A stretch of DNA of 42,378 bases, taken from assembly GCA_003223515.1 (NCBI GenBank), contig QHVI01000104.1, positions 1 to 42,378 of the forward strand, read 5' to 3'. This document shows, in pieces, positions 42,225-42,378 of this stretch (position 1 is the first letter of the stretch; each line of letters begins with the position of its first letter). A program made the position numbers and the translations under genes. The notes under the pieces are model-generated. The model ran no database searches, was not told the DNA's origin, and was given only the letters and a program-made list of their open reading frames with translations. This DNA comes from Candidatus Angelobacter sp. Gp1-AA117. Its GTDB lineage: Bacteria > Acidobacteriota > Terriglobia > Terriglobales > Acidobacteriaceae.

Positions 42225-42378
42225 TTAGGCTGCTTTCCTGAAAGCTACGAATTCCGTCCTGGTAACCGCCATACGCTGGGCCTTGAGCAGCAGATAGTGC
42301 AGATTCTTGTAACCGCGCCCGCGCCGTAGCAAATTCTTGATGTTTCCATTCACAGCTTCGACCACGCCCATCGGAACT
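42225..42378 (-). mobile_element. Transposase C-terminus, ISL3-like, cut by window edge
   Basis: On the minus strand the last 50 codons of a gene are visible, ending at a TAA at 42225-42227. The sequence GVVEAVNGNIKNLLRRGRGY followed by KNLHYLLLKAQRM matches the end of ISL3-type transposases (xVExVNGxIKxLxRRGRGY), where the final catalytic Glu lies. The 5' part is beyond the window. It lies 15-20 bp from the degraded nuclease gene, suggesting a region prone to insertion. Confidence 0.75.

Overview
This 42.4-kb, moderately GC-rich window is bacterial chromosome. The gene set suggests an Acidobacteriota (Terriglobia-like) genome: a PilB-PilT-PilC-PilS-PilR type IV pilus cluster, a split glycine decarboxylase (GcvPA/GcvPB), exported S9, M16 and TldD peptidases, YVTN/Vgb-type beta-propellers, a YjzC-like protein, and intergenic space full of short palindromic repeats. 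The taxonomic call is inference from gene content and style, not proof. No rRNA, tRNA, CRISPR array or phage module was seen.

Layout. (1) 0.2-1.4 kb: a minus-strand protein with a putative winged-helix N-terminus. (2) 1.5-4.4 kb: a compact plus-strand operon with two paralogous membrane proteins ending in Gly/Cys-rich tails (TIGR04222-like), a DUF692/MbnB-like multinuclear iron oxidase, and a small helical protein. This is the best candidate for an undescribed system. (3) 4.4-5.0 kb: a REP-associated tyrosine transposase (RAYT) between perfect 34-bp inverted repeats, inserted directly behind that operon. (4) 5.0-8.0 kb: a COG4637-type ATPase and an APC amino-acid permease. (5) 8.2-13.5 kb: an exported S9 peptidase divergent from an exported active/inactive M16 peptidase pair. 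(6) 13.7-19.0 kb: a radical SAM protein, an unknown membrane protein, a YVTN propeller protein, a YjzC-like protein and a Vgb-like propeller. (7) 19.0-23.8 kb: a REP hairpin cluster, glgC, small genes, a repeat-flanked DUF2442 gene, a methylmalonyl-CoA mutase broken by an internal deletion and frameshift, and small membrane-protein genes. (8) 24.0-31.4 kb: pilB-pilT-pilC-pilS-pilR behind a good sigma70-like promoter. (9) 31.4-36.4 kb: a disordered acidic protein, an exported TldE/TldD-like pair, a small unknown and a repeat-flanked GxxExxY nuclease-like gene. (10) 36.4-41.1 kb: the glycine cleavage operon gcvT-gcvH-gcvPA-gcvPB (minus strand), whose spacers are invaded by repeats. (11) 41.3-42.4 kb: a nuclease-like gene broken by two in-frame TAG codons, then the 3' end of an ISL3-like transposase running off the edge.

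How the genes work together. S9, M16 and TldD-type exported peptidases, the APC permease and the glycine cleavage system fit peptide and amino-acid use. The pil genes form the motor, platform and regulatory half of a type IV pilus; no pilin gene is in the window. At least three repeat families shape the non-coding DNA: RAYT/REP hairpins, a ten-copy CTCTGCG-type repeat that flanks small genes in inverted orientation, and a three-copy element of about 190 bp.
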